Shown: positions 7,961 to 16,084 of the stretch, in pieces
How the letters are laid out: each line of letters begins with the position of its first letter
Numbering within the stretch: position 1 is the stretch's first letter
Assembly (NCBI GenBank): GCA_036513315.1
Contig: DATBZF010000086.1
Location: 1-64,000, forward strand
DNA: 64,000 nucleotides
Reading direction: 5' to 3'
From: Roseiarcus sp036513315
GTDB lineage: Bacteria; Pseudomonadota; Alphaproteobacteria; Rhizobiales; Beijerinckiaceae
The notes under the pieces: model-generated
Told to the model about the DNA's origin: nothing
Databases searched by the model: none
Seen by the model: only the letters and a program-made list of their open reading frames with translations
Made by a program: the position numbers and the translations under genes

Positions 7961-9393
7961 GCCGGAACTCTCCCGGCCAGCGGAAACACCTTGGCGGGGT
8001 TGAGGCGCCAGTCGGGATCGAATACGGCGCGCACGCGCATTTGCTGGGCGAGATCCTCTCTATTGAACTGGTGCGTCATCAGATCGCGTTTCTCGATGCC
8101 GACGCCATGTTCGCCGGTGAGGCAGCCGCCGAGATCGACGCAGAGTTTGAGCAATTCATTGCCCGCCGCTTCGGCCTTGGCCTCTTCCGCTTCGTCGTTG
8201 ACATTGTAGAGAACGAGCGGGTGCATATTGCCATCGCCGGCGTGAAAGACATTGGCGACGCGCAGGCCGTAGGAAGCGACGATCTCGCCCGTCCGTTTCA
8301 GCGCCTCGGGCAGGCGGCTGGTCGGCACCGTGCCGTCCATGCAGATGTAATCGGCGATCCGCCCGGTCGCGCCGAACGCCGATTTGCGGCCCTTCCAGAT
8401 CAAAGCGCTCTCCATCGCCGACATCGATTCGCGAACGACCTTGACGCCATGGCTCTTGGCGATCGCATTGATCTTGGCGAGTTGCGCCGCCATTTCCGCT
8501 TCCGAACCCTCGACCTCGATGATCAGCATCGCCTCGACATCAAGGGGATAGCCGGCATGAGCGAAGTTTTCGCAGATTTCGATCGCCAACCTGTCCATAT
8601 ATTCCATCGCGACCGGGATCAGACCGGCGCCGATGATCGCGGCGACGCATTCGCCCGCTTCCTCCGCCGAATCGAAGCCGAACAGGACGGGCCGTGCGCC
8701 CTCGGCGGCGCGCAACAGGCGGACGGTCGCCTCAGTCACGACGCCAAGCTGGCCCTCGGAGCCGATCATCAGGCCGAGAAAGTCGAGCCCGCCCGCATCG
8801 AGATGGGCGCCGCCGAGTTCGAGGATTTCGCCATCGAGCGTGACGACGGTGACGCCCAGGATATTATTCGTCGTCACGCCATATTTCAGGCAATGCGCGC
8901 CGCCGGAATTCATGCCGATATTGCCGCCGATCGTGCAGGCGAGCTGCGAGGAGGGATCGGGCGCATAGAAAAAACCGTCGGCTGCGACCGCCTCGGAAAT
9001 AGCGAGATTGGTGACGCCGGCCTCGACGCTCGCATAGCGGTCGGCCAGGTTGATCTCGAGAATCCGGCTCATTTTGGACAGGCCGACGACGATCGCGTCC
9101 TCCTGCGGAATGGCGCCGCCCGATAGCGAAGTGCCGGCCCCGCGCGGCACGACATAGACGCCAGCGTCGCGGCAATATTTCAGGACGCGCGAAACTTCCG
9201 CGGTCGAGGTCGGCAGGACGACGGCGAGCGGCGCGCGGCGATAGGCGGTCAGCGCGTCGGTCTCGAAGGCCCTGAGCTCGTCGGCTTGGCGGATCAGCGA
9301 TCCCTTCGGCAGCAGGGCGTCGAGGCCGGCAAGGATCTCGTCGCGCCGCGCGAGAATGCTGGGCTCGGGCGTTGGAAACGCGATTCTTGACAT
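7957..9393 (-). CDS. glcD: Glycolate oxidase subunit GlcD (FAD-linked)
   Basis: A 478-residue FAD-linked oxidase that oxidises glycolate (and often D-lactate) to glyoxylate (or pyruvate). N-terminal PP-loop signatures VLPTSTAEVSRVLKYCRDAG, PRGAGTSLSGGAIP and TIGGNIGMNSGGAHCLKYG are followed by a C-terminal cap with HAGDGNMHPLVLYN and GCLTGEHGVGIEKRDLM, both diagnostic. GGAG lies eight bases before the ATG. It is separated from lldP by 390 bp holding two REP-like repeats, so it may have its own promoter or depend on read-through. Confidence 0.96.
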   Translation of the reverse strand: MSRIAFPTPEPSILARRDEILAGLDALLPKGSLIRQADELRAFETDALTAYRRAPLAVVLPTSTAEVSRVLKYCRDAGVYVVPRGAGTSLSGGAIPQEDAIVVGLSKMSRILEINLADRYASVEAGVTNLAISEAVAADGFFYAPDPSSQLACTIGGNIGMNSGGAHCLKYGVTTNNILGVTVVTLDGEILELGGAHLDAGGLDFLGLMIGSEGQLGVVTEATVRLLRAAEGARPVLFGFDSAEEAGECVAAIIGAGLIPVAMEYMDRLAIEICENFAHAGYPLDVEAMLIIEVEGSEAEMAAQLAKINAIAKSHGVKVVRESMSAMESALIWKGRKSAFGATGRIADYICMDGTVPTSRLPEALKRTGEIVASYGLRVANVFHAGDGNMHPLVLYNVNDEAEEAKAEAAGNELLKLCVDLGGCLTGEHGVGIEKRDLMTHQFNREDLAQQMRVRAVFDPDWRLNPAKVFPLAGRVPA

Positions 9394-9432
9394 GGCGGCG
9401 CTCCGCAGGAGGGGAGGGGAAGCCTACAACGT

Positions 9433-9515
9433 CGTCATCGCGAGGGAGCGCAGCGACGAAGCGATCCAGACTGAGCCCTGTTAGCCTAGTCTGGATCGCT
9501 CCCTCGCAATGACGG
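9433..9515. repeat. REP-like inverted repeat, family 1, copy 2
   Basis: The left arm is nearly identical to 3908-3946 (CGTCATCGCGAGGGAGCGCA, then GCGACGAAGCGATCCAGACT). The right arm lacks about 13 bases present in copy 1, so the hairpin is asymmetric and part of the left arm is unpaired. It lies upstream of glcD in the lldP-glcD gap. Confidence 0.85.
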
Positions 9516-9657
9516 CGGATGCAATCACCAACCATCTCATTCTAGCTCATTTTCGTTTCGATGAGCAGAGACAATCCTCTCCACCTCCCCATGGCTGTCT
9601 TGGAAACAAAGAGTCGCAGAGGCGGAGATGTGATTAGGTTGCGCGCTACCCTTCGAT

Positions 9658-9764
9658 GTCATGGCCGGGCTTGTCCCGGCCATCCACGCCGCGCCGTTGC
9701 AAATAACCGTTGAAGTTAGTTACGGCGTCTGGGCGTGGATGCCCGGCACAAGGCCGGGCATGAC
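9658..9764. repeat. REP-like inverted repeat, family 2, copy 1
   Basis: The arm GTCATGGCCGGGCTTGTCCC and following CGGCCATCCACGCC pairs with GGCGTGGATGCCCGGC and AAGGCCGGGCATGAC. Sub-hairpins in each arm (GGCCGGG-CTTGT-CCCGGCC) are also possible. A sister copy lies at 60781-60889. It is just downstream of the lldP stop on the minus strand and could act as an mRNA 3'-end hairpin. Confidence 0.85.
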
Positions 9765-9783
9765 GTGGGGGGCAAAGAGGCCG

Positions 9784-11400
9784 CTACGGCGCGACCGCCG
9801 GAATGACCCACGGGATCACATATTGCTGGAGCGCGACGAGCACGCCGAGCAGTATGGTGAAAATCACGCTATGGACGAAAGTCCGTGCGAAGACGACGCC
9901 TTCCTGCCCCTTGAGATCGGTCACCGAAACGCCGGTGGCGATATTCTGCGGCGAGATCATCTTGCCCATCACGCCGCCTGAGGAATTGGTCGCCGCAAAC
10001 AGCAGCGGATTGAGATTGAGCTGTTTGGCGGCGACGACCTGCAGATTGCCGAACAGCGCGTTGCCCGATGTGTCGCTGCCCGACAGGAACACCGCGATCC
10101 AGCCGAGGAAGGGCGACAGCAGCACGAAGAAGCCGCCGGTCGAAGCGACGCCGAGGCCGAGCGTATAGGCGAGGCCCGCATAATTCATGAGATAAGCGAG
10201 GCCAACGATGCAACAGACCGTGATCACCGCGATCCATATCTGGCGAATCGTGTCCTCGATGCAGGCATAGAACGTCTTCGGACTGAGCCCGAACAGCAGC
10301 GCCGTCAGCACCGCCGCCAGCAGGATGGCGGTTCCGGTCGCCAGCGGCTGGAACACCCAGACCGCCGCATAGGGCTTGTTGTTGTAAAGCGTGATCGAGA
10401 TGGCGTTGTCGAGCCCCGGCCAATGGATGCTGGCGGCGCCAATCGCGAATATTTTGAAGGACGTCCAGACGATCACCACGATGGAGACGATGATCCAGGG
10501 CAGCCAGCCCTGCCAGGCCGGCGAGGAAGCGCTTGCGCTTGGCGCCGCCGGCGCGATCTGTTTGATCGCAAATTCCGGGTCAGGCGCCGGACGCCAGATC
10601 TGCAGGAACGCCAGGGTGACGACCAGCGAGCCGAGCGAAGCGAGCACATCGGTCAGCGAATAATCAAGGAAGTTGGAGGCGATGAATTGCGACAGGGCGA
10701 AGCTCGCGCCCGCCACCAGTAGCATCGGCCATAGCGCGCGCAGCGAGCGCATGCCGCCATAGAGCGTCATCACGTAAAACGGCAGGATCAGCGCGATGAT
10801 CGGCAATTGCCGGCCGATCATCGCCCCCAGCGCGACCGGCGGCAGGCCGGTGACGGCGCCAAGCACGGTTACGGGCACGCCGAGCGCGCCGAAAGCCACC
10901 GGCGCAGTATTGAAGATCAGCACGAAGACCAATGCTTCGAGCGCGGGAAAGCCGACCATGATCAGCAGCGAAGAGGTGATGGCGACCGGCGTGCCAAAGC
11001 CGGCGATGCCTTCCAGAAGCGCGCCGAAGCAGAAGCCGATGACGACCAGGATGACGCGCCGGTCGTTGGGCAGATTGGCGATCAGCCAGGCGCGAAATGA
11101 CTCGAACCGCCCCGAGCGAACCGCGACATTGTAGAGCAGCAGCGCATTGACGACGATCCACATCACCGGCCAGAGCGCGAAGACGATTCCGTTGAATATG
11201 GCGTCGAGCGCCAGGCCGATCGGCAGGCTCCAGATGGCGACCGCGATGACGAGGCCGACGATCAGGCCGGCCAGCGAGGCCTGCCATGCCGGCCGGCGCA
11301 GGCCGCCCAGCAGGATCAGCACAGTCAGGATCGGCAGGGCCGCCACGATGAATGAAAGCCAGAGGCTGCCTGATACTGGCGTCAATAATTGCTGAAACAT
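9784..11400 (-). CDS. lldP: L-lactate/glycolate permease, LldP family
   Basis: A 538-residue integral membrane protein with 12 or more hydrophobic segments, of the LctP/GlcA proton symporter family. Recognisable features are an N-terminal SLWLSFIVAALPILTVLILL helix, GIAGFGTPVAITSSLL, and FLSGSDTSGNALFGNLQ, both strongly conserved in the family. The ATG at 11400 is preceded by GGGGGG seven bases away and begins MFQQLLTPVSGS, like GlcA/LldP; the 30 residues upstream in frame are dismissed as leader. Its operon mates glcDEF oxidise glycolate or D-lactate, so glycolate or lactate uptake is the likely role. Confidence 0.94.
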   Translation of the reverse strand: MFQQLLTPVSGSLWLSFIVAALPILTVLILLGGLRRPAWQASLAGLIVGLVIAVAIWSLPIGLALDAIFNGIVFALWPVMWIVVNALLLYNVAVRSGRFESFRAWLIANLPNDRRVILVVIGFCFGALLEGIAGFGTPVAITSSLLIMVGFPALEALVFVLIFNTAPVAFGALGVPVTVLGAVTGLPPVALGAMIGRQLPIIALILPFYVMTLYGGMRSLRALWPMLLVAGASFALSQFIASNFLDYSLTDVLASLGSLVVTLAFLQIWRPAPDPEFAIKQIAPAAPSASASSPAWQGWLPWIIVSIVVIVWTSFKIFAIGAASIHWPGLDNAISITLYNNKPYAAVWVFQPLATGTAILLAAVLTALLFGLSPKTFYACIEDTIRQIWIAVITVCCIVGLAYLMNYAGLAYTLGLGVASTGGFFVLLSPFLGWIAVFLSGSDTSGNALFGNLQVVAAKQLNLNPLLFAATNSSGGVMGKMISPQNIATGVSVTDLKGQEGVVFARTFVHSVIFTILLGVLVALQQYVIPWVIPAVAP

Positions 11401-11517
11401 TGGTTTCCCCCCTGCGGCCCGACGAATTCTGGAAGATTCGTTCGCCGTTGATTTTCGTCGTTTCACTTTAGCCGCGGACGGCCGCGACACAATTCATACC
11501 TTCGTTATAGGCGCGAA

Positions 11518-11544
11518 TGTTCGTCCTTTCGTTCGAGACGAACA
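11518..11544. promoter_or_regulatory. Putative operator upstream of lldP-glcDEF
   Basis: A perfect 8-bp inverted repeat TGTTCGTC-N11-GACGAACA lies 118 bp before the lldP start. On the minus strand a TATAAC hexamer follows it. The adjacent IclR-type regulator is the natural candidate for binding it. Function is inferred from position and symmetry only. Confidence 0.5.
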
Positions 11545-11562
11545 ACTGAGGGCATATTTCGT

Positions 11563-11746
11563 CATTGTTTGCACGGCGGAGCGGGGCGCGAGAGGAATTC
11601 GAAGTCAAGGACGACGGCGAAGCCGTCGCCGCCATTGCTGACAAGTTTACGCAGTCAGCAGGCTGACTGCTATGGGCGGTGATCGCTTTGCGATCATCCT
11701 TGAGTTCGAATGCCTCTCGCGCATAATCGCCTCCATGCAATCAATG
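11563..11746. repeat. Cloverleaf palindromic element, copy B (enlarged central arm)
   Basis: Terminal repeats CATTGTTTGCACGGCGG and CCTCCATGCAATCAATG match copy A. The 26-bp stem pairs 11586-11611 with 11697-11722 and has the same left-arm sequence as copy A, with two mismatches. Hairpin 1 is 11612-11628 (CGACGGC-GAA-GCCGTCG) and hairpin 3 is 11680-11696 (TGATCGC-TTT-GCGATCA), both perfect. The middle CCGCC/GGCGG arm (11629-11679) carries a 41-base loop with its own GCTGAC/GTCAGC pairing instead of three bases. Confidence 0.88.
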
Positions 11747-11861
11747 AATTGTTGTCGTCACAGTGGCGTCGGTCTCGGGCGTGCTGGAACCAAGTCGACA
11801 ACGTACGAAGCCTAATCGTCTGTGAGCGGCGCCTCTCTTCGCCCCCGCGCTTCGCCACCAA

Positions 11862-12836
11862 TCACCCGCCCGGCGCCCGAATCAGCGAAACGATCGGCGC
11901 GGCATATCCGACGGCCTGCCGCGCCGGAGGAACGCCGCCGAGTTCAAGGGTCAGTTCGCTGGCGAACGAGCGCACGAGGCAGCCTAGCTGAGGCAGCCGC
12001 TCGCGGGCGATGCGGAGCGCCGGACCCGAGACTGAGATCGCGCCGATCGGCTCGCCATGCTCGTCCAGCACCGCTGCCGCCACGCAACGCAGACCCGCGG
12101 AATATTCCTCATCGTCGACCGCGTAGCCGATGGCGCGCACCGCGTTCAGTTCGACCGCCATTTGGGCGGGCGAGGCGATCGTCCTCGGCGTGAAGCGGGT
12201 CATCCCCTTCGTCGCCAGGATGCGACTGACCTCCTGCGGCCGCATCGCCGCCAGCATGCTTTTGCCCAGCGACGTGCTGTGCAGCACGACGCGGCCGCCC
12301 GGTTTACAGATCGCCCGCACCGTCTGCAGGCATTCCACCTGCTCGAGATAGACAGCCATATCGTCGCTGAGGATCGCCAGATTGGCGGTCTCGCCGCTCT
12401 GCTCCATCAGGCGGCGCAACAGGGGTCGCGCGCCTCGGGCGATATCGCGCACGCCGAGAAAAGCGCTGCCGACGGTGAAGGCGCCGACGCCCACCATCCA
12501 GCGCGCGCCGTCAGGCTTGAATTGCACGAAGCGATCCTGCTGGAGCGTCGTCAGAAGCCGATGGGCGGTTGATGAAGCGAGCTTGGCGGCGCGCGCGATT
12601 TCGGTCAGGGTCGCGCCGTCGCCGGCGGCGGCGATCACGCGCATGATCGACAGCGCGCGTCTCAGCGATTGAACGCCGCCGGCCTTTTCCGTCGTCCTTT
12701 TGCCGCGAGCGGCCGCGACCTTCGCCGGCGCGGCGATCTGTCCGGTGGCGCGAACCGCCGCCGCCGGCGCCCGCGTTGACGGATCGCCATCATCCAGGCT
12801 TCCTCGTCGTCGATACATCATTGGCGCGCCCCGCAA
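11862..12836 (-). CDS. IclR family transcriptional regulator
   Basis: A 324-residue regulator. After a low-complexity Ala/Arg-rich N-terminal extension of about 50 residues comes the IclR winged helix (GGVQSLRRALSIMRVIAAAG, LTEIARAAKLASSTAHRLLT). The effector domain contains VYLEQVECLQTVRAIC, LHSTSLGKSMLA and YAVDDEEYSAGLRCVAAAVL. IclR proteins bind small carboxylates such as glyoxylate, pyruvate or aromatics. Its place upstream of lldP-glcDEF in the same orientation suggests control of that operon. The true start may be a few codons downstream. Confidence 0.93.
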   Translation of the reverse strand: MRGAPMMYRRRGSLDDGDPSTRAPAAAVRATGQIAAPAKVAAARGKRTTEKAGGVQSLRRALSIMRVIAAAGDGATLTEIARAAKLASSTAHRLLTTLQQDRFVQFKPDGARWMVGVGAFTVGSAFLGVRDIARGARPLLRRLMEQSGETANLAILSDDMAVYLEQVECLQTVRAICKPGGRVVLHSTSLGKSMLAAMRPQEVSRILATKGMTRFTPRTIASPAQMAVELNAVRAIGYAVDDEEYSAGLRCVAAAVLDEHGEPIGAISVSGPALRIARERLPQLGCLVRSFASELTLELGGVPPARQAVGYAAPIVSLIRAPGG

Positions 12837-12932
12837 TCTTTGCTCCGAGCGGTCGGGCTTGGAAATTCTAAGCGTTTTCGATCCTTCAATCGCCAGGACG
12901 GCATGACATTTGGCGAGCGATTGTCCTTCAGC

Positions 12933-13292
12933 TCATTGCCCTGGGACTTTCTTGATCGTCACTTCGATTGCCGCGTAATAGGCGGCGAGATCGTCGATAT
13001 CGGTGGGCTCCAGCGTCGGCGCCACCAGATTCATCATCTCGTTTTTGCGATCCCCTGATTTGAACGCATTCAGTTGCTCGGTCAGATATTGCTGGCTCTG
13101 TCCGGCGATATTCGGCGCCTCCGGAATCTTTGAGACTCCATCGAGACCATGGCACGGCTCGCATTTTTGCGCCTTTTCGCGCCCCGCTTTCACATCGCCG
13201 TCCGCATCCGCCTTGCTATTGAGGGCGATCGAAATGGCCAGTGTAACGACAAAGGCTCCAACGCTTGCTGCGATCGGCCGCTTCGACTTCAT
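12933..13292 (-). CDS. Small periplasmic cytochrome c, class I
   Basis: A 119-residue protein with an N-terminal signal segment (MKSKRPIAASVGAFVVTLAI, cleaved near KADADGD) and one CxxCH haem site, KCEPCHGLDG. Downstream are PNIAGQSQQYLTEQLNAFKS and a methionine-containing segment EMMNLV as likely axial ligand, as in cytochrome c553-type subunits. AAGGGGA lies seven bases before the ATG at 13292. It lies 73 bp after the sugar dehydrogenase gene in the same orientation and is probably its electron acceptor. Confidence 0.9.
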   Translation of the reverse strand: MKSKRPIAASVGAFVVTLAISIALNSKADADGDVKAGREKAQKCEPCHGLDGVSKIPEAPNIAGQSQQYLTEQLNAFKSGDRKNEMMNLVAPTLEPTDIDDLAAYYAAIEVTIKKVPGQ

Positions 13293-13365
13293 CGCATCCC
13301 CTTGCCAATTTCGATAAGAAAATGACGGCTCCGGATTTCGCCAGAGCCGTCGCATCGCGTCGCTT

Positions 13366-14619
13366 CTATTTGCCGTCGTACCAGATGCGATAGACGGCGC
13401 CGACAAGATCGTCGGAGACCAGCAGGGAGCCGTCCCAATATTGGGCGACATCGACCGGACGGCCGAGATAATGGCCGTTCTCATTCCAACCCTCGGCGAA
13501 GGGGATCGAAGGTCCGGCGACATGGCCGTCGTCTTTGAGGAAGGTCACCATCAGGCGGGCGCCGACCGGCACCGTGCGGTTCCAGGAGCCGTGCTGGGTC
13601 GAGAAGATCGCGCCCTTGTATTTGGCCGGGAACATGTCGCCGGTATAGAACGTCAGACCGAGATCGGCGGCATGCGCGACCTGTTCGACTTCAGGAAACA
13701 CGATATCGGCCGGCGGCGTATCGTTCTTGTACTCGTTGGTGCGCGTATGTCCGCCGCCATACCACGGGAAACCGAAGGTCTCGCCGATCTTGTCGATGCG
13801 GTTCATCTCGCCGGGAGGAATGTCGTCGCCCATGCCGTCGACCTGATTGTCGTTGGTCCACAGGGTCTTGTCCTTCGGATTGAAGTCCATGCCGACCGGA
13901 TTGCGCAGGCCGGTCGCATAGACCTCACGGTTCTTGCCGTCCTGATCCATGCGGATGATGCCGCCCATGCCGATCTTGTGGTAGAGTTCCGCCTTGTCTT
14001 TCGGAGGCACGTTATAGGGCTGCCCAAGCTGGATGTAGAGTTTGTTGTCCGGCCCGATGCGGCATTCGCGCGCAGTGTGGTTGAAGCTTTCCTCGCCCGG
14101 CGGAATTAATTGACCTTCCGGCACCACCACGCTCACCGCCACATCGGGGCTCTCATAGAAAAACTCGGCCGCCGCATATTGCAACACGCGGTTCTGCTCG
14201 ACGACGTAGAGGAAGCCGTCCTTCGAGAAACATGGGCCGTTGGGCAGTTTCTTGGGCAGCGTCGGCGCGAATTCCTTGACCTCCTCCGCCACGCCGCTGC
14301 GCGAGCGGTCGGTGACCGCCCAGATCTTCGACTTGCGCGTTCCCACGAATGTCACGACGCCCTGCGGGCCGACGGCCATATGGCGCGCATCGGGAACCAG
14401 TGCGTAAAGGTCGATGTGGAAGCCGGGCGGCATTTTGATCTTGGTCAGGATCTGCTTGACCTGATCGGCCTTCGGCCCGGTCTGCGGAATCGTCGGCCAG
14501 TCGATCGGCGGCGTCATATGCATGGCCTGGAGCGTGTCGAGGGCGCTGTCCGCCAGGCCGGCCCCAGGAGCAACCATCGCTGTGGTGAGCGCCAACGCGG
14601 CGGCGATACGAAGTTTCAT
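13366..14619 (-). CDS. PQQ-dependent sugar (sorbosone/aldose-type) dehydrogenase
   Basis: A 417-residue secreted protein with a signal peptide (MKLRIAAALALTTAMVAPGA). It has the six-bladed beta-propeller pattern of soluble glucose/L-sorbosone dehydrogenases: GFHIDLYALVPDARHMAVGP, YVVEQNRVLQY, GRNREV-like KNREVYATGLRNPVGMDFNP, WTNDNQVDGMGDD and FSTQHGSWNRTVPVGARLM. These enzymes use PQQ in the periplasm. AAGGGAGGA stands directly before the ATG at 14619. A cytochrome c gene follows and a PQQ synthesis operon diverges upstream, which supports PQQ use. Substrate is not determined. Confidence 0.88.
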   Translation of the reverse strand: MKLRIAAALALTTAMVAPGAGLADSALDTLQAMHMTPPIDWPTIPQTGPKADQVKQILTKIKMPPGFHIDLYALVPDARHMAVGPQGVVTFVGTRKSKIWAVTDRSRSGVAEEVKEFAPTLPKKLPNGPCFSKDGFLYVVEQNRVLQYAAAEFFYESPDVAVSVVVPEGQLIPPGEESFNHTARECRIGPDNKLYIQLGQPYNVPPKDKAELYHKIGMGGIIRMDQDGKNREVYATGLRNPVGMDFNPKDKTLWTNDNQVDGMGDDIPPGEMNRIDKIGETFGFPWYGGGHTRTNEYKNDTPPADIVFPEVEQVAHAADLGLTFYTGDMFPAKYKGAIFSTQHGSWNRTVPVGARLMVTFLKDDGHVAGPSIPFAEGWNENGHYLGRPVDVAQYWDGSLLVSDDLVGAVYRIWYDGK

Positions 14620-14954
14620 TGCATCCTCCCTTGGTGATTTTGGACTTATATTTGTCGGCCCGATTCGATCGAGGCGGCGTCGTCTGCCGGCGCCTCGAAC
14701 TTTCGTTTTCCTCTGCCCGCGCAAACGGGTTGAGCGCTTGGCGCGAGCTTGCGGATCTGAACCCACGAAGTCAGGGTTTTCCGCTCATTGCGTTTCGTCA
14801 AGAAATCGTGAGCTCCTTCCGAGTTCACGACTTTTGGCAATGCGCTCTGTCGCTTGATAGCATCGCCGCGACCGCCCTCCGCGCCACTGCTCCAGAGCTG
14901 CGATCGCACTAATTATTATACGAATACAGCCATTGCTGGCGAACCAAACGCTTC

Positions 14955-14972
14955 TTTCCCGCATCGTGGAAA
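14955..14972. promoter_or_regulatory. TTTCC-N8-GGAAA element, copy 1
   Basis: Inverted repeat TTTCCCGCATCGTGGAAA. A 17-base match differing at one position recurs 93 bp downstream, at 15048. Two near-identical dyads in a promoter-containing gap look like sites for a dimeric regulator of pqqA or of the divergent dehydrogenase gene. Confidence 0.4.
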
Positions 14973-15047
14973 ACGCGCCAAATACTGCGCGATAACAGAG
15001 ATTTGTTGAGCGACTGAAATGTTGGCTCGCGACGGAGGATTTGGCGA

Positions 15048-15065
15048 TTTCCCGCATGGTGGAAT
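15048..15065. promoter_or_regulatory. TTTCC-N8-GGAA element, copy 2
   Basis: TTTCCCGCATGGTGGAAT, matching the site at 14955 with one internal change and a slightly weaker right half. It lies about 200 bp upstream of the pqqA promoter. Confidence 0.4.
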
Positions 15066-15250
15066 AGTTTGGCGCTTCGTGCAGCGATCGGAGCGCCAGT
15101 TCGAAGTCTTCGGCTCAATTGTCGATTGTCGCGAGCGCGTCCAATCTCGTTGAATTGCAACGGCTTTACGGCAATCGCGCGATGTTCGTACGCAAAGGCG
15201 CAAACACGGTATCGCATTGGCGCAATAAAGACTTCGGGCTCGCGTTTCCT

Positions 15251-15278
15251 TTGCGAGGTTCATGCAACCTGTTATACT
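15251..15278 (+). promoter_or_regulatory. Sigma70-like promoter of pqqA1
   Basis: A -35 hexamer TTGCGA and -10 hexamer TATACT are separated by 16 bp and lie 52 bp before the pqqA1 ATG. The spacer includes GGTTCATGCAACC, a short inverted repeat that could bind a regulator. Confidence 0.6.
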
Positions 15279-15330
15279 TCGACTCGTGTGAAATCACGTT
15301 GTTTGCACGCGCAACCTACGGGAGCTGACG

Positions 15331-15408
15331 ATGTCTTGGACGACCCCGGTAATGACCGAAGAATGCGTCGGTATGGAAGTGACCAGCTACGCATCCGCGA
15401 AGATTTGA
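15331..15408 (+). CDS. pqqA: PQQ precursor peptide PqqA, copy 1
   Basis: A 25-residue peptide beginning MSWTTPV and containing GMEVTSYASA. Glu16 and Tyr20 in the E-V-T-S-Y motif are the residues that are cross-linked by PqqE with PqqD and become PQQ. GGGAG lies five bases before the ATG. It has its own promoter and is followed by a hairpin (15415-15462). A second, similar PqqA lies at 16233 directly before pqqB. Confidence 0.95.
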   Translation: MSWTTPVMTEECVGMEVTSYASAKI

Positions 15409-15713
15409 AATGTCCGCCGCCGGGGACGATGCAATTCACCATCGGTGATTTCTCCGGCGGCGCTGGCGACCGAAGGCCGACAGCCTGATAATGTTGCCCT
15501 CGACGTCAGGCCAGCTTGCCAGATGATTCGAAGCGGCTTTCCTCTTTCAAAAGACCCATTTTGCCGACGGCGCTCGATCGCCGCGCGCACTTCCGCTTTC
15601 GTCAACCCGCCGGGCGGCCGCGATGAGCGCGTCGCGGCGTTCTGCCAGCGACGCCGACGCTGTGGGCTCGTCATCTTGCTTTTCCTTTTTCACCCGAGCC
15701 GCGGAGCCTGAGC
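15409..15713. other. Spacer between pqqA1 and the membrane-protein frame
   Basis: About 300 bp. Its start holds the hairpin at 15415-15462. On the minus strand there are two protein-like fragments in different frames (about 15540-15694), which may be a decayed small gene, but neither is convincing. Confidence 0.5.
15415..15462 (+). terminator. Hairpin after pqqA1 (attenuator or processing site)
   Basis: CGCCGCCGG (15415-15423) pairs with CCGGCGGCG (15454-15462), with an inner CACC-ATC-GGTG hairpin in the loop. There is no U-tract. It may limit read-through or protect the pqqA mRNA end, which fits the known need for more PqqA than enzymes. Confidence 0.45.
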
Positions 15714-16064
15714 TTGATTTTGGCTGACCTGGCCAATGACGCCGGGGCCAGCGTCCTCGGCGTTCTCGCCCTCGCCCTACTGGCGCGCCAGGATATGCGC
15801 GTGCTGGCTCTCGCCGTCGCCGTCGCCATTCTCGCATCGACCCCAGCATTTCTCGCCGCGCGCCGCCGGCTGCGCGCCCACGATATACTTTTCGTCGGCG
15901 CCGCCGCCGTCCTTGGCGCGATCTTCGGCATCGTCGCCGCCGTCGATCCGCAATGGGCCGAGCATTTTGGAGAAACGACGGCGCCAGTGCTGTTGCTGCC
16001 GCTGTGGTTCGCCGCCGCGGTCGTCGGCGCAAGCTGGGTGAGCCGGCGGGCAAGCGCGGCTTGA
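15714..16064 (+). CDS. Small hypothetical membrane protein
   Basis: A 116-residue frame from a TTG codon. It has three or four hydrophobic segments: VLGVLALALLARQDMRVLAL with AVAVAILASTPAFLAARRRL, ILFVGAAAVLGAIFGIVAAV, and APVLLLPLWFAAAVVGASWV. The positive loops (ARRRLRAHD, SRRASAA) suit a membrane topology. No family is recognised. It sits between two pqqA genes in the same direction. GC-rich DNA favours such frames by chance, so reality is uncertain. Confidence 0.45.
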   Translation: MILADLANDAGASVLGVLALALLARQDMRVLALAVAVAILASTPAFLAARRRLRAHDILFVGAAAVLGAIFGIVAAVDPQWAEHFGETTAPVLLLPLWFAAAVVGASWVSRRASAA

Positions 16065-16084
16065 GGCGGCTTGCGGGACGTGAC

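Larger units (their letters stand above)
9394..9783. other. Intergenic region between lldP and glcD with two repeats
   Basis: This 390-bp gap holds the family 1 repeat (9433-9515) and the family 2 repeat (9658-9764). No gene is supported. A promoter for glcD would have to lie within or between the repeats; none is obvious. Confidence 0.6.
11401..11861. other. lldP upstream region with palindromic element copy B
   Basis: The 460-bp gap holds the putative lldP operator (11518-11544), a TATAAC hexamer on the minus strand shortly after it, and the palindromic element at 11563-11746. No gene is credible here. The IclR gene ends at 11862 in the same orientation, so read-through from the regulator into lldP would have to cross the element. 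Confidence 0.6.
14620..15330. other. Large regulatory gap between sugar dehydrogenase and pqqA
   Basis: About 710 bp without a credible gene, more AT-rich around 14900-15300 than its surroundings. It must contain divergent promoters for the dehydrogenase and pqqA genes. Seen within it are two copies of a TTTCC-N8-GGAA element and a sigma70-like promoter next to pqqA. Short open frames crossing it have no recognisable protein character. Confidence 0.6.

Noticed and set aside
15387..15694. Two minus-strand fragments in different frames (one with LTKAEVRAAIERRRQNGSFE) that could be a frameshifted small gene
   Set aside because: Both pieces look faintly protein-like, but there is no ribosome site, no family match, and the join is arbitrary. 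Kept only as a possible relic.
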